In this document: positions 46,834 to 57,259 of the stretch, piece by piece
How the letters are laid out: each line of letters opens with the position of its first letter
Numbering within the stretch: position 1 is the first letter of the stretch
Assembly: GCA_019633425.1 (NCBI GenBank)
Contig: WSUB01000089.1
Span: forward strand, 108,076 to 172,075
Direction: 5' to 3'
Length of the DNA: 64,000 nucleotides
Origin: Tulasnella sp. 424
Lineage: Eukaryota > Basidiomycota > Agaricomycetes > Cantharellales > Tulasnellaceae
The notes under the pieces: generated by a model
What the model saw: the letters and a program-made list of their open reading frames with translations, nothing else
Database searches by the model: none
Told to the model about the DNA's origin: nothing
Made by a program: the position numbers and the translations under genes

Positions 46834-47559
46834 GGCGTTTACAGATGGGAGTGCTGGCAGTGATACGGGATATCGACGGGTGGAAAGAGCAAGGAGCCTG
46901 GTTGTTGTGAAAATACAATGGCTTGCGTAAGTATGTGCACCGCTGCTAAAGGGTCTTCCGGTCCCACCCTGCTTCATGAAGCCCCAGGAAGATCACCGAG
47001 CCAATGAGAACCCCTGAAAAGTGTTCAAAGTGGAGTAGGACGCTAGGATCTCTCGGTCTTAGGGCGGAAGGTGACGGGCTTAGACGGGGGTTTCTTACAT
47101 AGGCAGGAGGGGCCGATTTCCAGCGGGGTTGCACAGGCTTTGGCAAGTTATCGTAATTGATGCTATTCCCGGCAACGTAAACTTGCGGCGGGAAAAAGTA
47201 AGAATCCGTGGCTTATTCTATTCGGGTGACGTCTTATTGGGAAGGAGCGAGGACCACCCAGATCAATGGAAATCAAGCCGATGGCTCCTAGATCATCGAG
47301 GCGTTTGTTTATCCAAAACAGGCAAATGAACTCGGGCACCCTGGAACTTCCTGGCTGTCTCCGACTTGAAGAAACCGGTTCGGTCCGAATGTCAACACCT
47401 CGCAGCGAAATCAGCAGTTCAGCAAGTATTGTCCGGTTAGCAGCTACACCACGCAAGGGGCTGATGCCGCCCCAGGAAAGGTAGCCTCTCAACAAGCAAA
47501 ACGAGCAGCAAGGAATAGAATTAAGCAATCGAAGTCAATAAGTGGTCAGTACATATAAA
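46834..47559. other. Intergenic, no gene seen
   Basis: Upstream region of DUF6697-like copy 1, ending where the duplicated non-coding block begins. Confidence 0.45.
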
Positions 47560-48785
47560 AGTCGTACGCGTGCGCAGTCTAGCCGCTACTCTTTAAAATG
47601 AGTAGCGTTGTCCGGGGCCCACCGCGTGGAGGCCTGCGCTCCGACTTCGAGCCCCAGGCTCCCGGCTCGTCAAGGAGCCAGGAGCTCATCCGCCTCATAG
47701 AGAGAAGGATGAGCTCTATAGAAGCCCAACAAAACTGAAAGCCACGTATCCGGCTGATCACTGGTGGTACGAAACTCGGATCGGATCTCTCCCTAGCAAA
47801 TCGCAAAGGTCAGTCCCGGGCGCTGTTAGGTTGTTAAGCTGGAGCTTACCACTACCGCTCTCCAATCGTCGGCTATCATCTTTCCACTCCGCTCGCCGAG
47901 AACGTAGCCATACACCAGGGCCGGATACGCGCCGTGACGTGCTGGCAGATCCATTGGCCAGCGAACCGCCACCCGAAGACGACTATAGAGTATCGATGTG
48001 AACCCCCCCTCGGGGGCCTCGCCACACCCGTCGAACGACGGGATTTTGGAAGCAGTAACTTGACATGCGCGGTTTCTCCCACCACCTAGCCCGAACCACG
48101 TTCCGCATGGCCACTACGCTGTAGTACGAGGTTAACATCCAATGGCTTGAGCGGCCTACGAACTATAAACGCGGTCGTCAGCATTCACAAAGTCCAGGCG
48201 AGAGGAGAAATCGCCACTCACCCTCGATCCCGCTGAAGCCAGCCGGTAGACGAGACGTTCCACTCCCGACTACCCAGAAGTCGCCGCGCTCGGCCCACTC
48301 CTCAGCTCCTGCCCAACCTTCGCCGCATCACCTCCAGAGCGCGCCGTCCCAAAAACACAAGACAGGATCTCCGCATTCCGCAAGAGCATCAAGCTGCCCA
48401 TGGCGTGCTGGCAGATCCATTGGCCAGCGAGCTCCGCCACACGAAGAAGTAAAGCATTTCCGGACACCGAGTTAACCCTCTCAAGGTAAGAGTTTCTTGG
48501 CGCGCGCTCGATTCGACCGGTATAAAGACCAAGCCAGAAACGAGGGATAACGAAGCGGTACAGACACATGCACGGTCACTGCCTCAAACCAACCGGACCC
48601 CGTTCTGCATGTACGTTCTTCGATCGACGGGTCTAGGTTTCAAGGCTGGGGGTGACGACTGCGGAGGACACATCCTTTGTACCCCGATGGCGACGACCAC
48701 CGCTGAGCTGAACAGAACTCACTTACCCCTAGTTCCACCGCAGCCAACAGACGCGCGAGGACGCTCGAGAGGATGCCTCCGTCCT

Positions 48786-48936
48786 CTAGGCATCGTCATC
48801 GGACACGTAGCTCGTCATGGGCGTTCCCAAACAACCCTCGAGCTGTCGGACACCAACCGAGAGTAGTTGCATCAGCACCGAGTCGTCGAGCTTATACCAA
48901 AAGAGATGTCACTTACCAGAAGAATGGCTGGTCCAT
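48786..48936 (-). other. Possible small minus-strand transcript unit inside the duplicated block
   Basis: A TATA-like TATATAAAA (48993-49001, minus) precedes an ATG at 48936 (M-D-Q-P-F-F) with a GTAAGT donor after 20 nt. A 35-codon frame from 48890 to 48786 ends in TSYVSDDDA and stop. The second block copy keeps this frame (55035-54931) with four silent and four replacement differences. The two pieces do not join in a single frame with the splice sites I see, so this may be a non-coding RNA, a decayed gene or chance. Confidence 0.25.
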
Positions 48937-49749
48937 CTCGACGAGGTGGTTGATGTTGGGGGGTTGAGGGAGAAAGGAGAAAAACAGCCCGCTTTTATAT
49001 AGCGCCAGGGGTAGATTCCGTCAGCAGCGCTCAACGCGAATGGGTGGTCGTGTTACTCTGACACCCTCTCATCGCTCTAAACCCACTCACTTATTATAAG
49101 AGCGTTCAAGAGTGCCCTCATTCAACATCATACGAGTCTAAGGGGGCTTGAGGTGTCGTTGACCCTCTTCAGCCGACATCGCCCGATTCGTCTCTCAACA
49201 TGTTACACACACTATCGGATTTTCATCCTCACTTCCAGTGAAGACCAGACGCTGCAGATAGAGAAGAAAGCGAATGCAAAGCCGGCGGCAATCCGAGGCT
49301 TATCTACACAACCGGAGGCAAAGGGCGACGGCACGCGCGTGTAAAATGTTGACAACTAAATCACAGCCATTTTATTTTCTTTCGATCTACCTGAAACCCC
49401 CAAAGTAAACCACAAAAAGCCAAACGTGAGAATTTATCCCGAACGTGGCGCCCTGGGCGACGGAAGTGGGAGGCGGCGTAAGGTAAAACCCGCCGACCCG
49501 CGAGCTTACGGCCCCCTGATCATGAAGCGGGAACGAGAGGCGAGGAAATACAAAACCCATACAGGAGAATAGATATAAAAAACCGACAGTGTGAGTAGCT
49601 AGATCCAATGCGGGAGCTTAAATTAACATGTAATCGGCGGATAAGGAAATGTGAATCAACGGAGGCGAGAACTGGAAGGAGATGATGCCCATAATGAGAA
49701 ATGCAAGCGGTGTTTAGACCGTAGATTAGGGGAAGTCCACCGTTCCGTC

Positions 49750-49940
49750 CTTTCGCTGAGGATCGAGATGGAGAAGTCAGCGAAACGGACATCTTGAATC
49801 CTGATCATAATTAGAGGAAGCACATATGTTCTGGTACGCGTGACCACCGTAGAAGATCTACGTCTGAACACCAGTCCACGAGCAACAGCGGCCTCCTTGG
49901 TCCTCCAAGTAGAGCCACCGACATCGAGGATGCTCTTGCT
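49750..49940 (-). pseudogene. 3' fragment of the PL14 lyase gene
   Basis: Matches the last 160 bases of the lyase gene at 55977-57259: the residues DVRFADFSIS near 49790 correspond to DVHFADFSVS of the full gene, and a WRTKEAAVA-like stretch lies near 49895-49925. Similarity stops abruptly at about 49940, inside the third exon. Small indels break the frame and the original stop is lost. It marks the breakpoint of the tandem duplication. Confidence 0.8.
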
Positions 49941-50272
49941 GTATTGTGTAGAGAGAGTAAATATATTACGTAAATACCTACAGGTAGTTATGGTTCACAA
50001 TAGGAACTCCCAGTTTACAGTATTACAGTTACGAAGGGGAACGCATCACGTGAACGCGTTGTCGCGTTGTCGCGTTGTCGCGTGTCGCGTGTCCATCACG
50101 TCGCACGAGCTCGCGGAGAAATTATAAGCGAAATGGTAGAAAGACAATAGAACAACCTTAGATCTCGCGACAGGCACGGGATCTATAGGTTTGGGGGGCC
50201 GGACGGACTTAAGACTCGAGCACTGGGCGTTCGCATTCTATATACCAACACAATAACATTATAACTCCATAT
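49941..50272. other. Duplication junction with a short tandem repeat
   Basis: Unique sequence between the lyase fragment and DUF6697-like copy 2. It contains a run of GTCGCGTT/GTCGCGT units at about 50058-50092. No gene seen. Confidence 0.55.
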
Positions 50273-51926
50273 TTACACCTCCGGAGAATGATGCCTGGGT
50301 TTCTTCCGGCTTCGAGGTTCTCCTGGACTTTCACTTTGATTCAAATCCTCTTCAATTTCCTTCCGATGGCGGGATCGAGGCTTGCCGGTCTTAAACTGTT
50401 GGAAGCTGTCAATTAGCTCCTGCTGGAAGCCTGCATCATAACGTATCGGCTTGAGGCATACTACATGCATGACCTATAAAGGGATACGGTGCCTTGGTCA
50501 TTCGATTGGGAAATGGCCAAGTTGAAAAGGTTTACCTCCTCGCGCTGCTCGTAGGCTGCGCGTATCTCCTCGGCCGAGACTTGCGGCGGACCTCTGTCTT
50601 CCACAAGACGCTTGACCGCCTCATCAGTTGGTCTAATACCCTTGTTACGCAGGTAAACTCGGGCACGGATTTCCTTTGCCCAACCCAGCGTCCCCACATC
50701 TTCAACCCAGGCAGTCCATTCCTGTAGGGTTCGAATGTTATTACATCCATTGTTTTCAATAAGAAACATACATACCTCTTCTCCAAGGCGGCTGATCTCC
50801 TCCTTGGATAGTGGTTCTTGGGGAACACCAATGTAGTCCCCCATGTAGACCCATTTACCGACATCTAGCCCAACAAACATGGGCATCTCCTTGATTTCCA
50901 ACCCTGCACTTGGAAAGTTAAACAGACCTGGGAGACCAGGAGCACGAGGAAGGTATGGGCTCCATCTCACATTAGGGCAAAAATACGTTGAGATCTCGTG
51001 CCCTTTTTGTTGTCGGGTGGTCTCGGCGATCTGGCACTGCACGGTACATCGATTTCCACCGTATGTTGAAGACAGAAAGCGGCGGGTTACCGCTTTTTCA
51101 TGAAAATGTGGGTCAATCTTGATGCCCAGAGAATGGGCATTTGCTCGGCGGAAACGCGCAAGCACAATATCCGGAGGGAGTGAGGACGCCCTGGGCATGA
51201 CATTGATTTCGATTTCGCCAAGCTAATAGAAGGATAGAGACAGCTGGAATCAGGACCGTGCTACAACATTGCAGTCTCTGCCGTACCGTCATAGGAAAGG
51301 CGCCGTCACAAAGGAGTTCAACTTCGTCCTCATCGTGATACTCGCTTCCACCTCGTGCTGGATCCAGGTAGAGGGCGCTGACCTCCTCTTCCTCATTCTT
51401 AGCTGGTCTGTCAGAAGGGGTTCCGGGAGACGTGACAGCGTTGATCGAGGCTTGGGCATCGGCCCAGGCCATCGGGTCATATTTGTCGTCGACGCTTTCG
51501 GAAGGCCGGGCGAGAGAACCCCTAGAGCCCTCCGATACCTGTACAACATCGGTATCTACATAGTTCTGCGTGCCCGGATTCCCAAAGATGAAAATGGAAA
51601 AAATTTTCAACAAACGTCTTCTGAGAAACCCGATCCACGCGTACGCTTACATCGTCGCGACCGTCCTCGTGCCCCGTTCTCTTTCGCTTTCGATCCAGGC
51701 TCCCGCTGGGGCCCCGAGCTAGTAGCTCTTGGAACCGCGTCCGCCATCTGATTTTATTTTTCTCTGAGTTCTTCAACTGATCTTCGAGCATTGCCACCCT
51801 CCGGGATTCTTCGTCGGCTCGATCCTTCCACATTTCGCACTCCGCTCGAAGTGCAGCGCACTCGGACTTTTGTGCGGCGAGTTGGCGTCTTAAGTTGTCG
51901 CCCTGTTGGACGAGAGAATGGGACAT
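50273..51926 (-). CDS. DUF6697-like protein with N-terminal coiled coil, copy 2
   Basis: Minus-strand exons 51926-51651, 51565-51287, 51222-50776, 50721-50536, 50473-50273; 1389 nt, 462 residues. Exons 2, 3 and 4 have exactly the same lengths as in copy 1 (279, 447 and 186 nt). The coiled coil (LRRQLAAQKSECAALRAEC), basic RKRKR segment, acidic linker, core (TYFCPNVRWSP, LPRAPGLPGLFN, GKWVYMGDY) and helical part (TDEAVKRLVE...IRAAYEQREE) are all conserved. The C-terminal exon is 45 codons shorter than in copy 1 but ends with the same HHSPEV. Intact frame and splice sites suggest a functional paralogue. Function is unknown. Confidence 0.8.
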
Positions 51927-52346
51927 TGTCGATGATTACAGAAGGGAGGGAGTGCTTTCCAGAGATGTATATCATCTAGCGATTAAGAAGGTTTGTTAAC
52001 TTCCGTGACGTTAAGGAGGAGGGGTTGTCAGTGAACCAGAATAAGCAGGTCATTCTATCTTTCTATCTAGGTGCCATCCCATTAGGGAGAGATAAGAACC
52101 AATCAAAACAATAGAGACCGGTGCAACGGTGCTAGCGCTAATTTATTCACAAGTGGCAGGTTGACTCGAGCGTCTGGGCCTGGAACTTCAGGACTCGGAG
52201 CGGTTGGTCATCTCCAACTCCCTCCTTCGTTGTTATCTTGCTCTTTAACATTGGCATAGACTGATTACAGGATCAGTTCGCATACTTCCTCCTCAGCCCA
52301 GGTTATTTCTTCGCCTTCGTCGTCAATGCCTTCAGACTCAGCGCCC

Positions 52347-52601
52347 TCATTCTCCGCTCTCTTTCGCTTTGCAAGCAGGGTTCCACCGACTCAGGGCCAC
52401 GAGCTTAGCCCCGGTCCACCACCTGACCTTTTCATTTCCCGTGGCCTTCAAGGTCTCTTCGAGTGTCGCGTTGTCCGGCGATTCTCGTCCGGCTCGAGCC
52501 TTCCACCTTTCGCACTCCGCCCGTATCACATCACACTCGGAGGACTTCTCCGCTAGTTGACGCTTCAGATCGGAGACTTGCTGAAACCGAGAATGAGACA
52601 T
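52347..52601 (-). pseudogene. N-terminal remnant of a third DUF6697-like gene
   Basis: The first 70 codons match the coiled-coil start of copies 1 and 2 (M-S-H-S-R-F, then QQVSDLKRQLAEKSSECDV). The frame then slips: the basic KRKRA segment is present at about 52355-52375 but in another frame. Downstream on this strand there is no linker or core; the sequence runs into unrelated DNA. It shows that the family expanded at least twice here and that this copy was truncated. Confidence 0.75.
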
Positions 52602-53654
52602 GATGCTGCGTGCAGAAGGGAGCAGTGGTTGCTAAAGATATATCAACGAGCAGTAAGAAGCTTTGCTGACTTCCGTGACGTTAAGAGGTGCATCGAACCA
52701 GAATAAGCAGGCCATTCTATCGTGTGACATCTCATAAGGAAGGACTAAAGAGCAACCCGAGTCAACAGAAACCGGGACAACGGCGTCAGTGTTAATTTAT
52801 CTAAATGAGGCGAGCGTCCGGGCCTAGAACTCTTGTGCCCCGGGCGCGCCTTGCGAGGTTAATCCTCTCAACCTAGACACATCCGGGACAGTTAACTCGT
52901 TTCAAGTTATGCAGATATATGTGGGGGGTATGACACTCCGTTTGCTTGGAAATTTGAGACTCGCCTAGAAATCACACCCCGTCATATGAAATCCTTGTCT
53001 GAGCTTATCCGAGCCTAAGTTTGATGAACCGCATCTTCGAGGACAGGGTGCTAAGATGCTCGAGGGCGACACGGACCGACGTAGAAGTTTGTCGATTCTT
53101 GGGCTGAATTTCTAGCGTGGTCGGTACCGTTGCTCCTGGGCTGAGACTTCAGGTCGCCGAATTGGCTAGTCGTCTTGTATTTTATGGAGGCCATTTATAA
53201 TTAGAACGAACCGTTAATCATTCAAGGCACGTTTTCTCCTTAAATTTCTCGCTCAGTCTCATCACGGGAGTCCGCCCGGAAAGTATCGGTGTCACATCGA
53301 GCAAGGTCCGTGTGTAACAAGATAGGTACTGGGGCCGACGTACGTATATATGGGGCTGTGCAGGGATAATAGAAATGACTTGTCATACCTGCTGTATCTG
53401 ATCGTAAGGCGAGCGATGCCCTGAGTGGCATGTTTTCCTTGACTTCATATAGCAGGAAGGACTTTGTTCGACTGAATCCGTCGAACTTTTCGTTGAGCGT
53501 ATTTCCTGGCGTGTTCCGGGTTTTATTCGCTCCACGGAATGATTTGAAAGGGTTGGTAGCAAGTTCGGGTACAGCGTTCAAACTCGTGGACGCATGGAAG
53601 CGGCCAAAGGGCGCCTCAGGAAAGATAGCCTCTTAATAGACAAGACGAGCAGCA
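52602..53654. other. Intergenic, no gene seen
   Basis: The first 130 bases resemble the upstream region of DUF6697-like copy 2 (same CTTCCGTGACGTTAAG tract, at about 52000 and 52670). The rest is unique and shows no coding pattern. Confidence 0.5.
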
Positions 53655-56130
53655 AGAAATTGAATTAAGCGGTATAAACAATGCTAATATATGGTTAATA
53701 AATATAGAAAGTCCCATGCGTGCGCAGTCCAGCCGCTACTCTTCAAAACGAGTAGCGTTGTCCGGGGCCCACCGCGTGGAGGCCTGCGCTCCGACTTCGA
53801 GCCCCAGGCTCCCGGCTGGTCAGGAGCCAGGAGCTCATCCGCCTCATAGAGAGGAGGATGAGCTCTATAGAAGCCCAATGAAAGCCACGTATCCGGCCGA
53901 GTACTGGTGGTACGAAACTCGGATCGGATCTTTCCTAGCAAATCGCAAAGGTCAGTCCCAGGCGCTGTTAGGTTGTTAAGCTGGAACTTACCCCTACCGT
54001 TCTCTAATCGTCGGCCATTATCTTTCAACTCCGCTCGCCGAGAACGTAGCCATACACCAGGGCCGGATACGCGCCGTGACGTGCTGGTAGATCTATTGGC
54101 CAGCGAACCGCCACACGAAGACGACTATAGAGTACCGAGGTGAACCCCCTCTCGGGGGGCCTCGCCACACCCATCGAACGACGGGATTTTGGAAGCAGTA
54201 ACTTGACATGCGCGGTTTCTCCCACCACCTAGCCCGAACCACGTTCCGCATTGCCACTACGCTGTCGTACGAGGTTAAGATCCAATGGCTTGAGCGGGCC
54301 TATTAACTATAAACATGGTCGTCAGCATCAACAAAGTCCAAGTGAGAGGAGAAATTGCCACTCACCTTCGATCCCGCTGAAGCCAGCCGGTAGACGAGAC
54401 GTTCCACTCCCGACTACCCAGAAGTCGCCGCGCTCGTCCCACTCCACAGCTCCTGTCCAACCTTCGCCGCATCACCTCCAGAGCGTCCCAAAAAGGCAAG
54501 ACAGGATCTCCGCATTCCGCAAGAGCATCAAGCTGCCCGTGGCGTGCTGGTAGATCTATTGGCCAGCGAGCTCTGCCACACGAAGAAGTAAAGCATTACC
54601 AGACACCGAGTTAACCCTCTCAAGGTGGAGTTTCTCGGCGCGCGCTCGATTCGACCGGCAAAGGCCAAGCCAGAAACGAGGGATAACGAAGCGGTACAGA
54701 CACATGCACGGTCACTGCCTCAAACCAACCGGACCCCGTTCTGCATGCACGTTCTTCGATCGACGGGTCTAGGTTTCAAGGCTGGAGGTGGCGACTGCGA
54801 AAAGGACAATCTCTTAGTATCCGATGATGACGACGACGACCGCTGAGCGGAATAGAACTCTCACTTACCCCTAGTTCCACCGCAGCCAACAGACGCTCGA
54901 GGACGCTCGAGGGGATGCCCTCGTTGTCCTCTATGCGTCGTCATCGGACACGTAGCTCGTCACGGGCGTTCCAAAACAACCCTCGAGCTGTCGGACACCA
55001 ACTGAGGGTAGTTGCATCAGCACCGAATCGTCGAACTTATAGTGACAGATATGCCTCTTACTAGAAGAATGGCTGGTCCATCTCGACGTGGTGGTTGAGG
55101 TCGGTGGGTTGAGGGAGAGAGCAGGAAAACAGCCCCTCTTTTTATATTGCGTCAGGGGTAGATTATGTCAGCAGCGCCCAACGCCAGATCGGTGGTCGCG
55201 TTAGCAATAAGCCCACTCAGATATCACAAGAACGCTTGATTTAAGTCTCTAAGTGGTTCTCATTCAGATCATATATGGGTCCAGGGAGGTTTGAAGCGTC
55301 GTCGGTCCTCTTCCAAGCAACATCGTCCGTCTCGTCTCTCGACGTGTTCCACACAACCGGATTTCACGTGTTCATCCCCACTTCCAGCTAGTCGAGACCA
55401 GGCGCTGCATCTCAAAGTGAACGAGAATACAGTGCCGGCGGCAATCTGAGGCTAATCCACAGAGAAGCAAGGAGAGAACAGCACGCGTAAAATGTTAACA
55501 ACTAAGGCACAGCCATTTTATTTTGCTTTTGGATCTACCCGAAACCCTAAGTAAAGAAAAGCCCAACACGGTCGAGCTACCAACAGAGATCACGCAGTGA
55601 TTACAGTAGGACATTCCCCCGAACGCGGCGCGCTTGGCGACGGAAGGGAGAGAGGAAGACGTAAGGTAGGACTCGATGTCCAGTCGTGTCGTACCCGGTC
55701 ATGAGAGGAAAATGAGAGGAGAGGAAATACAAAACCCAAAGGAAAAAAAGAATGGACAAAGAAAAACGACAGTGTGAGTAGCTAGACCCAGTGTGTTGTG
55801 AGAGAGTTTTAAAAAACGTGATTTGGCGGATAAGGAAAGGGGGGAGGAGATGGAACGAATGCGAAGTAGGATAACAAATGCGAGCGATGCAAGGAGATGC
55901 CGATGATAAAAAATGCAAGCGGAGTCTAGAATGCAGAGTGGGGGGGATAGTCAAGCCAAGTCGACGATTCCGTCCTTTAGTTGACGATCGAGACGGAGAA
56001 GTCGGCGAAATGGACATCCTGATCCTTGGGGGAAGCCCATTCCTTGGTGTGACCACCGTGGAAGATCTGCATCTGAACACCACGAGCAACGGCGGCCTCC
56101 TTGGTCCTCCAGGTGATACCACCGACGTTG
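53655..56130. repeat. Duplicated non-coding block, copy 2
   Basis: Second copy of the block at 47560-49940, in the same orientation, continuing without a break into the complete PL14 lyase gene. The TATA-like element is weaker here (about 55137-55147). Confidence 0.8.
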
Positions 56131-57259
56131 AGGACGCTCTTGCCGTTGATGAAAACTTCGGATTCGCCATCAGCCTTTCCAGGTGTGTTGAGTTTGAGAC
56201 GTTGGACGACGGTCATCCACTTTCCGGGAGTCCAGTTCCAGGTACCACGGCCGACAGAGTTGCCATAGCCGGTGTCGGGGCACTTGGAGCTAGCCTTCTT
56301 GCCACACTTGTTGTCGTTCTGGTTAACGCCCGGAGGAATGTAGAGGTACAACTCGGCTTCGCCCTTGGGACGGAACATAAGACGAGCGGACCAGCAGCCG
56401 GGGTTGTGACGTCCACCAGAGCAGGTAGCGGCAATATCGTCGGTGATACCTCCATCTGGAATAAAAAAGGAATCGAGCTGTGTCAGGAACAGGATGCAGG
56501 ACCCGAAAGGGGTAAGATCATGACGCACAGAAGCCAGGGAGCTTGCCACCGAGGTTGAAGTCATAGCCCGCTTCGAAGAAGATGGAATATCCGAAGGTCA
56601 TTTCGTTGGCTTTGGAGAGGTCGACGATGGGGGAGTTGCCGTTGAGAGTGGCACCAGGAGAGTAGAATGAAAAACCGCCGGCGGGAGTTGTGCCCGGAGT
56701 AACGGATCCTGAGTTTTGGGGAAATGCGATACGCAGGCATGTCAGTCTCGATTCGGATAGAGAGCGCCCATATGGTGCACTGACCCTTGGCCATGTGGGC
56801 CTGAATAGCCTTCTTTCCACTGAAAGTGACGACTGGCCTCTTGCTAGTGCTGGCTTCCTTGTGAACGATGAAGGTCTTGTCGGTGAGAGTGAGATCCTTG
56901 GCTTGAGGGATCGAAGCCTTGGCGACAGACCAGCCGTTGGTGACACCAGTGACAGGGAACAAAGCGTTTGCAGACACGGATCCCGAGAGGGAGCCGTTGT
57001 CGGTGGAGCTGTTGTCATCACTCTTGGAAGTGCCAGTAGCCTTTGAGGACGTCGTGGTCTTGGTCACAGTCTTGAAGCCGCTAGAGGTCTTAGTGGTCTT
57101 GGTGGTCTTGATATCTTCGACTCTTGCTTGAGTCGTAGTAGCGGCCTCGGTGGTAGTCGTAGTCTTGCAGACAGCACGTCGCTTGTGAGTCGGCCGTGCA
57201 TCAAGAACGACAGAGGTTGCTGAGAGGATGAAGAGCGCGAGAGTGGCAAGCCGAACCAT
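55977..57259 (-). CDS. Secreted polysaccharide lyase family 14-like protein
   Basis: Minus-strand exons 57259-56785, 56708-56529, 56455-55977; 1134 nt, 377 residues. PL14 enzymes cleave uronic-acid polymers (alginate, glucuronan) by beta-elimination. The start M-V-R-L-A-T-L-A-L begins a signal peptide cut near residue 20. A Thr/Ser/Lys-rich linker (about residues 30-95) is followed by the catalytic fold: FFEAGYDFNLGGKLPGFYGG, a Cys-containing CWSARLMFRPKGEAELYLY, PGKWMTVVQRLKLN and the end FADFSVSIVN. The exon joins restore PGFYGG exactly. The substrate is not predictable from sequence alone. An in-frame upstream ATG exists but would bury the signal peptide. Confidence 0.9.

Larger units (their letters stand above)
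47560..49940. repeat. Duplicated non-coding block, copy 1
   Basis: About 2.4 kb that recurs at about 53655-56130 in the same orientation with scattered substitutions and small indels. It begins near the motif GAGTAGCGTTGTCCGGGGCC and ends inside the 3' part of a PL14 lyase gene. Most of it has no convincing coding pattern. A TATA-like element and short conserved frames on the minus strand are described separately. Confidence 0.8.

Noticed and set aside
50058..50092. CRISPR-like short repeats
   Set aside because: Units are 5-9 bases, contiguous and without spacers; this is a eukaryotic microsatellite.
51269..51751. 160-codon plus-strand frame
   Set aside because: Antisense to exons 1-2 of DUF6697-like copy 2, whose minus-strand splicing and paralogue support are strong.
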